A stretch of 64,000 nucleotides of DNA from Flavobacterium hiemivividum (GTDB lineage Bacteria > Bacteroidota > Bacteroidia > Flavobacteriales > Flavobacteriaceae), in assembly GCF_004349145.1 (NCBI RefSeq), contig NZ_SMFO01000004.1, forward strand, positions 62,001 to 126,000, read 5' to 3'. The notes below the pieces were generated by a model. That model searched no databases. It saw only the letters and a program-made list of their open reading frames with translations, and had not been told where the DNA came from. Positions 1 through 9,081 of this stretch are shown here, piece after piece. A program made the translations under genes and the position numbers. Positions within the stretch are counted from its first letter, which is position 1, and every line of letters begins with the position of its first letter.

Positions 1-507
1 GGATTTGGAATTTTAATGTCGGGGATTTTGACTTGGTTTATAGGAAGATCTAGTTACCATATTGGAGCGAGCGGTTTGATTTATGTTTTAGTGTCGTTTA
101 TCTTTATTAAAGGAATATTGACGCGCTACTATCGTTTGGTAGCATTATCACTCGCTGTTATAATGTTATATGGAGGAATGCTGTGGTATATTTTTCCAGA
201 AGTAGATGATACTATTTCTTGGGAAGGACATTTGGCAGGATTGATTAGCGGGTTGGTGCTATCTATAATGTATAAGACTCCAGAATTTAAGAAACCGATT
301 AAATATGAGTGGGAACGGCCTGAATTTGATCCCGCGGAAGATAAGTTCATGGAACGGTTTGATGAGAATGGTAATTTTGTGAATTTACCAGTTGTAGAAA
401 TAGACGAAGAGGAAGTTGAGCCACTGTCAAGTTATTTCACTTCAAATTACACTGTCGATTATGATATCGTAGTAAACGAAAAAAACGAATCAAGACCTGA
501 GTCTTGA
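1..507 (+). CDS. Rhomboid-family intramembrane serine protease, C-terminal part (5' truncated by window edge)
   Basis: The reading frame is open from the first base, so the true start lies upstream; 168 residues are visible. They contain the rhomboid nucleophile motif GASG (within HIGASGLIY), further hydrophobic helices and the histidine partner in GHLAGLISG, which together form the Ser-His dyad that cleaves membrane helices. After the last helix there is an acidic, probably cytoplasmic tail of about 85 residues, rich in Glu and Asp. The last codons are also the left arm of the terminator hairpin at 481-516. Family assignment rests on the two motifs and helix pattern; the substrate is unknown. 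Confidence 0.9.
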   Translation, partial: GFGILMSGILTWFIGRSSYHIGASGLIYVLVSFIFIKGILTRYYRLVALSLAVIMLYGGMLWYIFPEVDDTISWEGHLAGLISGLVLSIMYKTPEFKKPIKYEWERPEFDPAEDKFMERFDENGNFVNLPVVEIDEEEVEPLSSYFTSNYTVDYDIVVNEKNESRPES

Positions 508-520
508 TTCGTTTTTTATT
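481..520 (+). terminator. Intrinsic terminator overlapping the end of the rhomboid gene
   Basis: A perfect 16-bp inverted repeat (481-496 with 501-516, loop CTGA) ends in a T run. The rhomboid stop codon (505-507) lies inside the right arm, so the final codons double as terminator sequence. Since the next gene is convergent, the hairpin may work in both directions. Confidence 0.8.
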
Positions 521-558
521 CCGCTATATGTTAGTTCTCCCTTCGGGGGTAGGGGGAA

Positions 559-1293
559 TTATATTCTTTGTCTCAACGCTTCATATAAAAAAGCACCACA
601 AGCAACCGACACATTTAGGGAACCGATAGTTCCAAACATAGGTAGTTTTGCTTTTTCATCGACGATCTTCAAAACCGATGGGTTTACTCCACGATCTTCA
701 GATCCCATAATGATGGCTACTCCTTCATTTAGAGAAATATCATAAATGGTTTGTTCTGTTTTTTCTGTTGCAGCAATTGTTTTAATTCCGCTTGCTTGCA
801 AAAGAAAGATTGCATCCTTAATATGTTCTACTTTACAAATAGGGATATTAAATACTGCTCCTGCTGATGTTTTTACTGTGTCACCATTTACAGGCGCTGA
901 ACCAGCTTTTTGAACGATTATTCCATTTACTCCAGTACATTCGGCAGTTCTGATGATAGCTCCAAAGTTACGGGCGTCAGAAATTTGATCTAGTATAAGG
1001 AATAATGGTTTTTTTCCGTTTTCAACAACAGTGTCAATCAAGGTTTCTAAGTCAAAAAAGGAAATAGGGGAGATGCTCGCTACAGCACCTTGGTGATTGT
1101 TAGGAGTTAATCTGTTTAGTTTTTCTACAGGAACGTAAGAGAAGTTTACATTGGCACGCTTCATCACTTTCATTAAGTCTTTCATCAGTTCGCTGCTCGC
1201 TTCTTTTTGAATATAGACTTTATCTACTGTTGTACCAGCTTGAATCGCTTCTATTATAGCTCTAATCCCAAATATTTGATGTTCTTTTTCCAT
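559..1293 (-). CDS. rlmB: 23S rRNA 2'-O-ribose methyltransferase, TrmH/SPOUT family (RlmB-like)
   Basis: This protein of 244 residues has an N-terminal substrate-binding domain beginning EHQIFGIRAIIEAI and a C-terminal SPOUT methyltransferase domain. The three SPOUT motifs are visible: DARNFGAIIRTAECTG, IIMGSEDRGV and LNVSVACGAFLYEAL, which form the knotted S-adenosylmethionine site. RlmB methylates G2251 in the 23S rRNA peptidyl-transferase loop. I chose the start at 1293 (MEKEHQIFG). A longer frame to 1404 would run through the susD terminator and overlap susD, and its extra 37 residues look noncoding. A TrmH paralogue with another RNA target cannot be excluded. Confidence 0.88.
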   Translation of the reverse strand: MEKEHQIFGIRAIIEAIQAGTTVDKVYIQKEASSELMKDLMKVMKRANVNFSYVPVEKLNRLTPNNHQGAVASISPISFFDLETLIDTVVENGKKPLFLILDQISDARNFGAIIRTAECTGVNGIIVQKAGSAPVNGDTVKTSAGAVFNIPICKVEHIKDAIFLLQASGIKTIAATEKTEQTIYDISLNEGVAIIMGSEDRGVNPSVLKIVDEKAKLPMFGTIGSLNVSVACGAFLYEALRQRI

Positions 1294-1307
1294 GGTGCAA
1301 AGATATA

Positions 1308-1345
1308 AAAAAAAACCACCACTTTTAAAGGTGGTGGTTTTAATA
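1308..1345 (-). terminator. Terminator of the susC-susD unit
   Basis: An 8-bp GC-rich stem (ACCACCAC at 1315-1322 with GTGGTGGT at 1331-1338), extended by A/T pairs, is followed on the minus strand by a long T run (the A tract at 1308-1315). It lies 16 bases after the susD stop and just before the rlmB start. Confidence 0.8.
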
Positions 1346-1360
1346 ATATTTATTGGATTT

Positions 1361-2806
1361 CTAGAATTTATCCCAGAAAACTTTAGTTGTTTGCTTGTCA
1401 CCACCTATTGCAGTAGAAGCTGCAGTATAGTTGGTTTTGTTCAAGTTTTGCTCACTAATAGGATACGTATATCTTGTAGGAACTGGAAGTCCAGATACAG
1501 CCGGTAGGTTAAAACCTGGCATGTCATAAGTTCTCCAAGCTGTCCAAGCCTCGTAACCTCTATTGTGCATAGCTAACCAAAGTTGATTACCAATTTTTAC
1601 TTTCCATGATCCAGGTGCTGTAAGATAGTTTACGTTAGGATTAGCTAAGTAAGCGATAACTCCAGTAGCTCCCCAATCGTCGAATGAAGCTGTAACACCA
1701 TTGTTGTAAAATCCAGCTGCTAATGCTGGAGTTCCTGAAATAGAACGTTCGGCAGCATCTGCTAGGTAAAAACTTACTTCTGCATAGTCAATCAAAGATG
1801 CTGGATTTGTAGGGTCATATACTTTATCTCCTAGTTGCGTGTTAGTAGTAAAACTACTTACTGCGCCATAGGTTCCACCTTTGTATACTCCTGCGCCTAA
1901 ATTTTGTTTAAAGAAAACCGCTCTTCTAGGGTCAGCAAGATTGTTCATGAAATCAACTAATGTATTAGCAGCAACGAAATCAGATCTTCCTGATTGTACT
2001 AAATCTACCCATACAGGGTTAGTATTAGGAGATGCATTTGAGTATGCCATTGAAGCGTTGTCTGCATTTGAAGTAAATACACCACCACTAATAGCAGTTG
2101 TAATCGCAGCTTGTGCTGTTGCAGACATTGCAGCAACATCGATCACGCGAATACCCATTCTTAATTTTAATGAGTTACCAAATTTTTTCCAAGCACTAGC
2201 TGTTCCGCCATAAATTGGATCTGCTGCACCGAAACCGTCATTAGTTATAGCTGGAATCGCAGCATTTAAACGTGTAAATAGATCAGCATAAACTGTAGCT
2301 GCATCGTCGTATACAGGTAAAACGTATTTCCCTGGGTCTAATGCTTGAGAATAGGGTACATCTCCGAATGTCTCAACTAAATTAGCCCAAGCATAAACAC
2401 TTAAAATCTCTATTTGAGCTTTTCTCGTGTCTTTAGTTTCTTGAGTAAAACTAGCAGTTACGGGAGTTGCCTCCGTGTTTTCTTTAGCAGTAGCTAAATC
2501 TAGAATTACGTCTCTGTACATTTCTGACCAATGCGCGTTAGTGATGTTACGTGTATTAAAGTCGTAATTGGCTTCGTCAACATACGTAGTCTCAGTCCAG
2601 TGTTGTCCTAACATTCTAAAAATATTAGTATTTACATTGGTGCTTGTCATTTGATCAACTAAGCTTTTCGTTGCACTTGTAAATAAAAAAGATGCATCAA
2701 CTTGAGTTGGATTCTTTGGGTCTCTATTTAAATCTTCGTATGCGTCATTAGTTTGACACGATACTAGAGTGAAAATAGATAACGCTGTTAATATGATTTT
2801 TTTCAT
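1361..2806 (-). CDS. SusD/RagB-family outer-membrane lipoprotein (SusD-like group 2)
   Basis: A surface lipoprotein of 481 residues that would cap the SusC-type transporter encoded just upstream in the operon and capture its ligand. The N-terminus is a lipoprotein signal (MKKIILTALSIFTLVSC), with the lipobox cysteine followed by QTNDAYEDLNRDP. The NRDPKNPT segment and alpha-helical TPR-like layout (YAWANLVETFGDVPYSQAL) are typical of SusD members that pair with large SusC proteins. The gap to susC is only 11 bases, so the two are cotranscribed and susD is distal, ending at the 1308-1345 terminator. No glycoside hydrolase, sulfatase, sigma factor or anti-sigma factor lies nearby, so the substrate cannot be predicted and need not be a glycan. 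Confidence 0.9.
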   Translation of the reverse strand: MKKIILTALSIFTLVSCQTNDAYEDLNRDPKNPTQVDASFLFTSATKSLVDQMTSTNVNTNIFRMLGQHWTETTYVDEANYDFNTRNITNAHWSEMYRDVILDLATAKENTEATPVTASFTQETKDTRKAQIEILSVYAWANLVETFGDVPYSQALDPGKYVLPVYDDAATVYADLFTRLNAAIPAITNDGFGAADPIYGGTASAWKKFGNSLKLRMGIRVIDVAAMSATAQAAITTAISGGVFTSNADNASMAYSNASPNTNPVWVDLVQSGRSDFVAANTLVDFMNNLADPRRAVFFKQNLGAGVYKGGTYGAVSSFTTNTQLGDKVYDPTNPASLIDYAEVSFYLADAAERSISGTPALAAGFYNNGVTASFDDWGATGVIAYLANPNVNYLTAPGSWKVKIGNQLWLAMHNRGYEAWTAWRTYDMPGFNLPAVSGLPVPTRYTYPISEQNLNKTNYTAASTAIGGDKQTTKVFWDKF

Positions 2807-2817
2807 AATTTTATTTT

Positions 2818-5800
2818 TTAAAACTGTAATTTAAGACTCGCTCCAATTTCTCTAATAGAAGGGTAAGCACCAGATTGGTAACCTTGAACATTTCCAGAAC
2901 TTAAACCAGCTTCAGGATCTGCATATGGAGTGTTTTTGTCAATAATCCATAAGTTTCTTCCAATGATTGAAAAAGAAGCACTAGTGAAAGGCAATTGAGC
3001 TAATGTTTTCTCACCAAAATTGTATGTTAAACTTGCTTCACGTAACTTAATATAACCAGCGTCATAAACATGTAGTTTGTTAGGAGCTCTTGCGTAACCC
3101 CAAGGAGTTGTGTAAACATTAGCATTAGCTCTAACTGTATTTTTTGATCCATCAGGAGCAACACCATCTACTATTACACCACCAGAGTTAGCGCCATAGT
3201 TACCAGGAGTTCCTACAACTGCATCTCTAACAGGGTTTCCTAATTCATTGTTTGCTGCAGAGAAATCATACATACCAGTAGCGTAACCGTACCAAGTATC
3301 TAGAGAGAATACATCTCCACCTTTTTGCATGTCAATTAAGAAACTTAAATTTAAGTTTTTATAAGTAAAACTATTGTTTAGACCTGCTTTCCAGTCTGCA
3401 TTAATGTCTCCAATTACTTCGTTACTTGCAGCAGTTCTTTGATATGTACCAATTCTACTAGCACTTCCTGTTTGGTTGACAATAGGTTGTCCATTTGCAG
3501 CGTAAATAAAATCACTACCTCTAATCGTTCCGTAAGGTTGTCCTGGAGTTGCGTTTATTGAGATACCACCTTGTAAACTTGCTAATTGTAAGTTTTCAAT
3601 TCCGTTTAACAATTCAACAACTAAACTTTTGTTTTGTGACCAGTTTAAGTTTAAATCCCATCTGAAATCAGTAGTTTTAAATGGAGTAGCATTAAATTGT
3701 ACCTCCACACCTTTGTTTTCAATTGTTCCAGCGTTTAGAATAGCTGAACTATATCCAGTAGATGTAGATAATGGAATAGCTGTAATTTGGTTGATGTTTT
3801 GATTGTTATAGTAAGACACATCAAAACCAACGCGTCTGTTTAGAAACGACATTTCTACTCCAAATTCATAACTGTTTTGTCTCTCAGGTAGAAGCTCTCT
3901 GTTTGCTTGAGTTCCTGGGTTTGATGCAATACCATTCCCATTAAATGGAGTTCCAATTGCAAATGTATTGAAAACTCTGTATGGATCAGTTGCACTACCT
4001 ACTTCAGCGTAATTCGCTCTTGCTTTACCAAATGACAACCAAGGGGTGTCAATAAATTGAGAGAAGATTAAACTTCCAGAAACTGAAAAATAATCAAATC
4101 TATTGTTATCTTTTGGTAATGTAGAAGAACGGTCAGTTCTAAATGATCCTTCTAAGTAAGCGAAGTCATCATATCCTAAACTTGCTCTAACATATTCACC
4201 ATCTACCATGCTACTTGCGTCGTATTCTGTCGGAGCGTTAATAGGGTTTACACTATTAGATAATGCGTATAAACCTCTTAAATTTAATCCTCCATTTGTC
4301 GCTGCAAAGATGCTGTTAGCTACGTTGTTTCTTAAGTTGAAACCAACGTTTCCTTCTAAGTTTAATTTTTCAGTTATATCTTTGTTGAAGTTTAACATCA
4401 AATCATAGTTGTACTCAGAAACGTTATTGTTAAATCTTGAATAGCTAGATACATCAGCACTACCTACGTTAATTCTTTCTTCTTGTAATGCAGCGTAAGT
4501 GTCAAATGAGAACCTTGCCATTACACTAAGCCAATCATTAATTTTGTTGTCTAAAGTAACATTACCAAAATATCTTGATCTTGTATCGGTTTGATAATTT
4601 TCGTAAAATGTCCAATATGGATTGTCAGAATAGATAGGTTTTGTGTTGTCCGGACCATTGGGATTCCAAGTGATATTATCACCCGTAAGAAAGTATGCGT
4701 CTTTTTGTGCACCGTAGTCAACGTTCATTTGATTCCATTGTCTAAATTGTTGCATCACATTTCCAGAAGAATATCCTGTTCCATTTCTACCTTTACCGTC
4801 TGTTTTTACATAATTGAAGTTAGCAGAAGCGGTTAATTTATCAGTAAGATCTTGAGATCCTGAAAAAGCTATTGTATTTCTTCTAATGTTACTGTTTGGT
4901 AAGTTACCTTCAGCTAATAAATTAGTAAAACCTAATCTAAATGCACTAGTTTCAGTACCTCCATCTAAGGATACAGAGTTTACTGCAGTACTACTTGTTC
5001 CCCAAACTGAGTTTGGATTGTTCTTACCTGCTACCCATGGAGTTGCTTTTTGGTAAGTTGCTGTCAATTGTGGGTAAAGTGAGTTCCATTGGTAAATCAT
5101 TAAATTTGGATCAAATGCTGCACCGTAAGAAGCATCTTCAGTAAATGGAGTTGTTAAATCGTCAATTCCATCTCCGTTGATGTCGGCTTCGTTGAAGTAT
5201 TGATCTTCATTCGGACCGTAATAAGGACCGTAACCTGCTCCATATTTGTTCTGGTATCTTGGTAAAGTAGTGCTGTCAGCATTCCCTACAGTGATACTAG
5301 AATTTATTGTAACTCCAAGGCCTTTTCTGCTTTTTCCTTTTTTAGTTACAATCATTACAACACCGTTAGATGCACGTGATCCGTAAAGTGCAGTCGCAGC
5401 TGCTCCTTTTAGAACGTTGATAGATTCGATGTCATCAGGATTAATGTCAGATGCAGCATTACCGTAATCGTAACCACCTCCACCTGCTTTTTGCGTTCCT
5501 GTGTTTGAGTTTCCATTATCAATTGGAACACCATCAACAACAAATAAAGCCTGGTTATTACCAGCGATAGAACTATTCCCTCTAATAACAACGTTAGTAG
5601 ATCCACCGAAGTTTCCAGAAGTTTTAATCTCTAAACCTGCAACCTTACCTGAAAGTGAGTTTACAAAATTCGAGCTTTTTACATTTGAAACTTCTTCACC
5701 GCCTACTTGTTGCGTTGCGTATCCAAGTGCTTTTTTCTCTCTTTTAATTCCTAAGGCAGTTACTACTACCCCTTCTAGTTCTACGGTAGATGACATCATT

Positions 5801-6078
5801 GAGATGTTTACGTTAGATTTAGAAGCGACTACAGATTGGGTTTTCATCCCGATGTAGTTAAAAACTAGAATTTGAGTTGGGGTAGCTTTAATAGCATATT
5901 TCCCGTCAAAATCAGTTTGTGTGCCAGAATTGGTTCCTTTAACCAATACATTCACGCCTGGTATTGGCATGCCTGCATCGTCAGAAACAACCCCCGTCAC
6001 AACTCTCTCTTGCGCAAAAGTTAGTTGCGCCATCAGTACTACAAGTAGTACTAAGATTCCATTGAACTTTAGTTTCAT
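2818..6078 (-). CDS. SusC/RagA-family TonB-linked outer-membrane transporter
   Basis: A TonB-dependent receptor of 1086 residues. In order: signal peptide (about 1-22, ending LTFAQ), a carboxypeptidase-regulatory-like beta-sandwich (GVVSDDAGMPIPGVNVLVKG, about 28-105), a TonB-box/plug region (VVVTALGIKREKKALGYA; plug to about 240, with VDGVPIDNG and LKGAAATALYGSRASNGVV) and a 22-strand barrel ending in phenylalanine (GASLKLQF). It forms the channel under the SusD lid and imports ligand using TonB-ExbBD energy. There is no N-terminal secretin/TonB signalling extension, so regulation by a trans-envelope anti-sigma system is not indicated. It is the first gene of the susCD unit; no perfect TAnnTTTG promoter was found upstream. 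Confidence 0.95.
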   Translation of the reverse strand: MKLKFNGILVLLVVLMAQLTFAQERVVTGVVSDDAGMPIPGVNVLVKGTNSGTQTDFDGKYAIKATPTQILVFNYIGMKTQSVVASKSNVNISMMSSTVELEGVVVTALGIKREKKALGYATQQVGGEEVSNVKSSNFVNSLSGKVAGLEIKTSGNFGGSTNVVIRGNSSIAGNNQALFVVDGVPIDNGNSNTGTQKAGGGGYDYGNAASDINPDDIESINVLKGAAATALYGSRASNGVVMIVTKKGKSRKGLGVTINSSITVGNADSTTLPRYQNKYGAGYGPYYGPNEDQYFNEADINGDGIDDLTTPFTEDASYGAAFDPNLMIYQWNSLYPQLTATYQKATPWVAGKNNPNSVWGTSSTAVNSVSLDGGTETSAFRLGFTNLLAEGNLPNSNIRRNTIAFSGSQDLTDKLTASANFNYVKTDGKGRNGTGYSSGNVMQQFRQWNQMNVDYGAQKDAYFLTGDNITWNPNGPDNTKPIYSDNPYWTFYENYQTDTRSRYFGNVTLDNKINDWLSVMARFSFDTYAALQEERINVGSADVSSYSRFNNNVSEYNYDLMLNFNKDITEKLNLEGNVGFNLRNNVANSIFAATNGGLNLRGLYALSNSVNPINAPTEYDASSMVDGEYVRASLGYDDFAYLEGSFRTDRSSTLPKDNNRFDYFSVSGSLIFSQFIDTPWLSFGKARANYAEVGSATDPYRVFNTFAIGTPFNGNGIASNPGTQANRELLPERQNSYEFGVEMSFLNRRVGFDVSYYNNQNINQITAIPLSTSTGYSSAILNAGTIENKGVEVQFNATPFKTTDFRWDLNLNWSQNKSLVVELLNGIENLQLASLQGGISINATPGQPYGTIRGSDFIYAANGQPIVNQTGSASRIGTYQRTAASNEVIGDINADWKAGLNNSFTYKNLNLSFLIDMQKGGDVFSLDTWYGYATGMYDFSAANNELGNPVRDAVVGTPGNYGANSGGVIVDGVAPDGSKNTVRANANVYTTPWGYARAPNKLHVYDAGYIKLREASLTYNFGEKTLAQLPFTSASFSIIGRNLWIIDKNTPYADPEAGLSSGNVQGYQSGAYPSIREIGASLKLQF

Positions 6079-6163
6079 TTTTAATTATTTTGAATTAGTC
6101 TCACAAAATTCTTAATAATTTGTTAAGATTCCTAATTAAAATAAGGCTTTTTTATGCACGCAT

Positions 6164-7864
6164 CTAAAATTTAACATTATAACTAATATGGATAATTGTG
6201 TTATAAAAATCAATTTTTGTGCTTTTTTCGCTACCATTAGCGAGGGATATTTTGAGTAAACCGTTTGCAGTTTGGACTCCAAATCCAAGTCCGAAACCGA
6301 GTAGATCTGTTTTGTTTTTGATTGAGCTAGGGCTTCGGAAGCTGCAGTAATCAAGGATTGTATTGAAGTATACGCTCGGTGAGATGATGTAGCGGTATTC
6401 GGTAATGATAGTAGTCATGAGATTTGCTTGCAAACTATTTTCGCTAAATCCCCTGATAGAGTTAATTCCTCCAAAACGGTATAATTCGTTGTCAAGATAG
6501 TTCGAGCTGTAAAGGAAATAATTATAACTTTTTATGTTAATATTGTTCTTTGTGTTTAAATAAAAGGTGTGCATCGCCTGTAGTTCGATAAAAAACTGCT
6601 TGTATTTTGTGTTTAATTCTGATTGATTGTTTGTTTCTCTTTTTCCGGATCCAGCAGTTATATCAAGGGAGGATTTTTTTAGAAAAAGCGTCTTGGAATA
6701 ATCAAATTGTGAAAAGTTTAGTTTTGAAGTTATAAAGGTGTTATTGTAGTCGGCTAGTGTGGTGCTGTTTGTGTTTTGAATGTCGCTCGATGCTGTTGAT
6801 TGATATCCCAAATAGAAACGGGTGTTGTAATTGATAAAATAACTCAGGTCGATCTGAGTCTTTGTGTTTTGATAGGTGCTGTCTTGCTTGAAAATGTTTA
6901 ACTGTGCTTTTAGTCCAATCGGAGTTTTGAATAAATAGGGAAGTTCTAAGGAGGTGTTGAATGTTTTTTGTTGGTCGCCGTCGCTTTTCCAATAAAGTGA
7001 AAATTGTTCTCCTACTTTTAAGGTGTTTTCTAGAGTAAGATCAAGGTATCCATTGAGGACGATTTTTTTATTTTCATTGTTGCTGAATCCAAGGAAGCCG
7101 TCAAAAGTATTCGATTTTCTTTTTTCGAGGTAAACGTACACTTTGGTACTGTCTTTTGTGAATAATATTTCGGGTTGTTTGGGTTGGCTTACGAAACTAA
7201 TTTTTCGAAATTCCTCATGAATTTTCGTTAAGAGTTCTTGGTTGAAGGTTTTGTTTTTGTATTTTCTGTTTATTTGGGTTAAATAGTTACTGGGAAAACT
7301 GTTTTTAGTCGGGTTGTCTGTTTGTTTTATTACAATAGTGTTTAGTTGTCTTTGATTTTCTGTTTCGAATTGTAGATTGGCAAATAGTATGTTTTCTTTT
7401 CGTTGAATATTTGTTAGCTTCAGTTTTGCTAGAGGGAATCCTTTTCTTTCTAGGGCAATGGTATTTTGGTTTAGAAATTTTTCTATTTCGAGGTATGGTA
7501 TAAAAATGCTGTCTTGTGTCGTGTTATTAAATAGTGTTTTAGTAAACGCATTATTTGTACCTATATTTATATGTATATGTTTTATTTTTATGCCTAAGCT
7601 AATTTGTGTTGTATAGGTAGAATCATTTTCTTTAAGTTGGTTGGTAATTTTATTTTCGATAAATCCTAATTGTGACAGTCTTTGAGAGGTGGTTTCAAGC
7701 TCTGATTTTATTGAGAGTGCATTTTTATGTTTCGAAATGTAGTTTAGAGAGTCTATTGTTTGAGTTTCCTGTCTGGAAATGCCTGTTAGTTGCAGTTTAA
7801 AATTTTGCGAATAGCAAGTTGCGGTGTATGCAAGTAGAGAAATATAAATTAGGAAGTTTTTCAA
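6164..7864 (-). CDS. Omp85/BamA-superfamily outer-membrane protein with POTRA-like region
   Basis: The protein has 566 residues. A signal peptide (about 1-20, ending CYSQ) precedes a region of about 220 residues with POTRA-like alternation (KIKHIHINIG; FANLQFETENQRQLNTIVIK). A beta barrel follows, carrying the Omp85 lid-lock signature RFGGINSIRGF near residue 465 and ending in a barrel-like strand (HISYNVKF). Omp85 proteins insert or secrete other proteins across the outer membrane; at this length it resembles small BamA/TamA-like or patatin-less paralogues rather than full BamA. It is 85 bases upstream of susC on the same strand, so cotranscription is possible but not shown. Its codon use and heavy Thr/Asn content differ little from its neighbours. 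Specific role unknown. Confidence 0.75.
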   Translation of the reverse strand: MKNFLIYISLLAYTATCYSQNFKLQLTGISRQETQTIDSLNYISKHKNALSIKSELETTSQRLSQLGFIENKITNQLKENDSTYTTQISLGIKIKHIHINIGTNNAFTKTLFNNTTQDSIFIPYLEIEKFLNQNTIALERKGFPLAKLKLTNIQRKENILFANLQFETENQRQLNTIVIKQTDNPTKNSFPSNYLTQINRKYKNKTFNQELLTKIHEEFRKISFVSQPKQPEILFTKDSTKVYVYLEKRKSNTFDGFLGFSNNENKKIVLNGYLDLTLENTLKVGEQFSLYWKSDGDQQKTFNTSLELPYLFKTPIGLKAQLNIFKQDSTYQNTKTQIDLSYFINYNTRFYLGYQSTASSDIQNTNSTTLADYNNTFITSKLNFSQFDYSKTLFLKKSSLDITAGSGKRETNNQSELNTKYKQFFIELQAMHTFYLNTKNNINIKSYNYFLYSSNYLDNELYRFGGINSIRGFSENSLQANLMTTIITEYRYIISPSVYFNTILDYCSFRSPSSIKNKTDLLGFGLGFGVQTANGLLKISLANGSEKSTKIDFYNTIIHISYNVKF

Positions 7865-8050
7865 TTTGTGTTTAAGTTTTTATAAAAGTAATGTAAATAT
7901 CGAAAGTTTGTAGTAAAAGTCAAGCTGCTTTCTGATTGTCAAAAAATCACTATGGAATTGAGAAATTGTTCCTGTTCGTTGATAGATGGGTGATTCTATA
8001 TACCATTAAATAACAATTGTTTACTTCGGAAAAAAAATAATGAATTAACG

Positions 8051-8081
8051 TTTGTAGAGTGAAAAAAAAAATCTACATTTG
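8051..8081 (+). promoter_or_regulatory. Bacteroidota-type promoter of the rpsL (str) operon
   Basis: TTTG at 8051-8054 and TACATTTG at 8074-8081, 19 bases apart, match the Bacteroidota -33/-7 consensus TTTG-N19-TAnnTTTG. The start would fall near 8088, giving a leader of about 50 bases to the rpsL ATG at 8136. The leader opens with a small CCCG/CGGG hairpin (8086-8100). Confidence 0.8.
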
Positions 8082-8135
8082 CAACCCCGTAAAAAGCGGG
8101 AATTAAATATACATAATAAATTTTTAGTATTAATT

Positions 8136-8519
8136 ATGCCAACAATTCAACAATTAGTAAGAACAGGAAGAACTCAGATAACTAAGAAGAGTAAATCGGT
8201 TGCTTTAGATTCTTGTCCTCAAAGAAGAGGGGTTTGTACGCGTGTTTACACTACAACACCAAAAAAACCAAACTCTGCAATGCGTAAAGTAGCGCGTGTA
8301 CGTTTGACAAATGGTAATGAAGTAAATGCCTACATCCCTGGTGAAGGACACAATTTACAAGAGCACTCGATAGTATTAGTTAGGGGTGGAAGGGTAAAAG
8401 ATTTACCAGGAGTTAGATATCACATCGTTCGTGGTGCACTTGATACATCAGGAGTAGCAGGAAGAACGCAAAGGAGATCTAAGTATGGTGCTAAACGCCC
8501 AAAAGAAGCAAAAAAGTAA
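8136..8519 (+). CDS. rpsL: 30S ribosomal protein S12
   Basis: S12 (127 residues) lies at the decoding centre and checks codon-anticodon pairing. Family landmarks: [12 protein letters not shown] start, the [18 protein letters not shown] loop (site of streptomycin resistance changes; K present) and [18 protein letters not shown] use the ATG at 8136; an in-frame extension to 8079 would start inside the promoter -7 element and is not part of the S12 family. It is the first gene of the long translation-gene run and is 74 bases from rpsG. Confidence 0.98.
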
Positions 8520-8593
8520 TTTAAAGCGTTATTCTTATAGTGTTGCGAATTTTTCGTGATGGTATAGGTGTAGCATTTTATTAAAAAAAAGAC

Positions 8594-9070
8594 ATGAGAA
8601 AAAGAGCGGCAAAGAAAAGACCACTTTTACCAGATCCAAGGTTTAATGACCAATTGGTAACGCGTTTTGTGAACAACTTAATGTGGGACGGTAAGAAATC
8701 AACAGCTTTTAAAGTTTTTTATGATGCAATTGACATTATAGAATCTAAAAAGCAAGATGCAGAAAAACCATCATTAGAAATCTGGAAAGATGCTTTGACA
8801 AACGTTATGCCACACGTAGAAGTACGTAGTCGTAGAGTGGGTGGAGCTACATTCCAAATTCCGATGCAAATTAGACCAGATAGAAAAATTTCTATGGCAA
8901 TGAAGTGGTTGATACTTTATTCTAGAAGAAGAAATGAAAAATCTATGGCTCAAAGGTTAGCTTCAGAATGTTTAGCTGCGGCTAAAGAAGAAGGAGCGGC
9001 TGTTAAGAAAAGAATGGATACTCACAAAATGGCAGAAGCTAATAAAGCTTTCTCTCACTTTAGATTTTAA
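8594..9070 (+). CDS. rpsG: 30S ribosomal protein S7
   Basis: S7 (158 residues) nucleates folding of the 3' domain of 16S rRNA and forms part of the E-site. It begins [17 protein letters not shown] and carries the conserved [14 protein letters not shown] and [15 protein letters not shown] segments. It sits in the str order rpsL-rpsG-fusA, 11 bases before fusA. In many bacteria S7 represses its own operon by binding the rpsL-rpsG spacer; the 74-base spacer here could hold such a site, but I see no clear structure. Confidence 0.98.
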   Translation: MRKRAAKKRPLLPDPRFNDQLVTRFVNNLMWDGKKSTAFKVFYDAIDIIESKKQDAEKPSLEIWKDALTNVMPHVEVRSRRVGGATFQIPMQIRPDRKISMAMKWLILYSRRRNEKSMAQRLASECLAAAKEEGAAVKKRMDTHKMAEANKAFSHFRF

Positions 9071-9081
9071 TTCATAGAAAA

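Noticed and set aside
535..558. CTCCCTTCGGGGGTAGGGGG hairpin-like stretch after rlmB
   Set aside because: Possibly another short flavobacterial repeat, but imperfect and seen only once here; not enough to annotate.
1294..1404. N-terminal extension of the RlmB protein by 37 residues
   Set aside because: It would cross the susD terminator and overlap susD. The family start MEKEHQIFG fits 1293.
5409..5857. Antisense and shifted frames within susC
   Set aside because: They mirror the composition of susC, lie fully inside it and carry no domain signature.
8079..8135. N-terminal extension of S12 by 19 residues
   Set aside because: It begins inside the promoter -7 box; S12 proteins start MPTIQQLVR.
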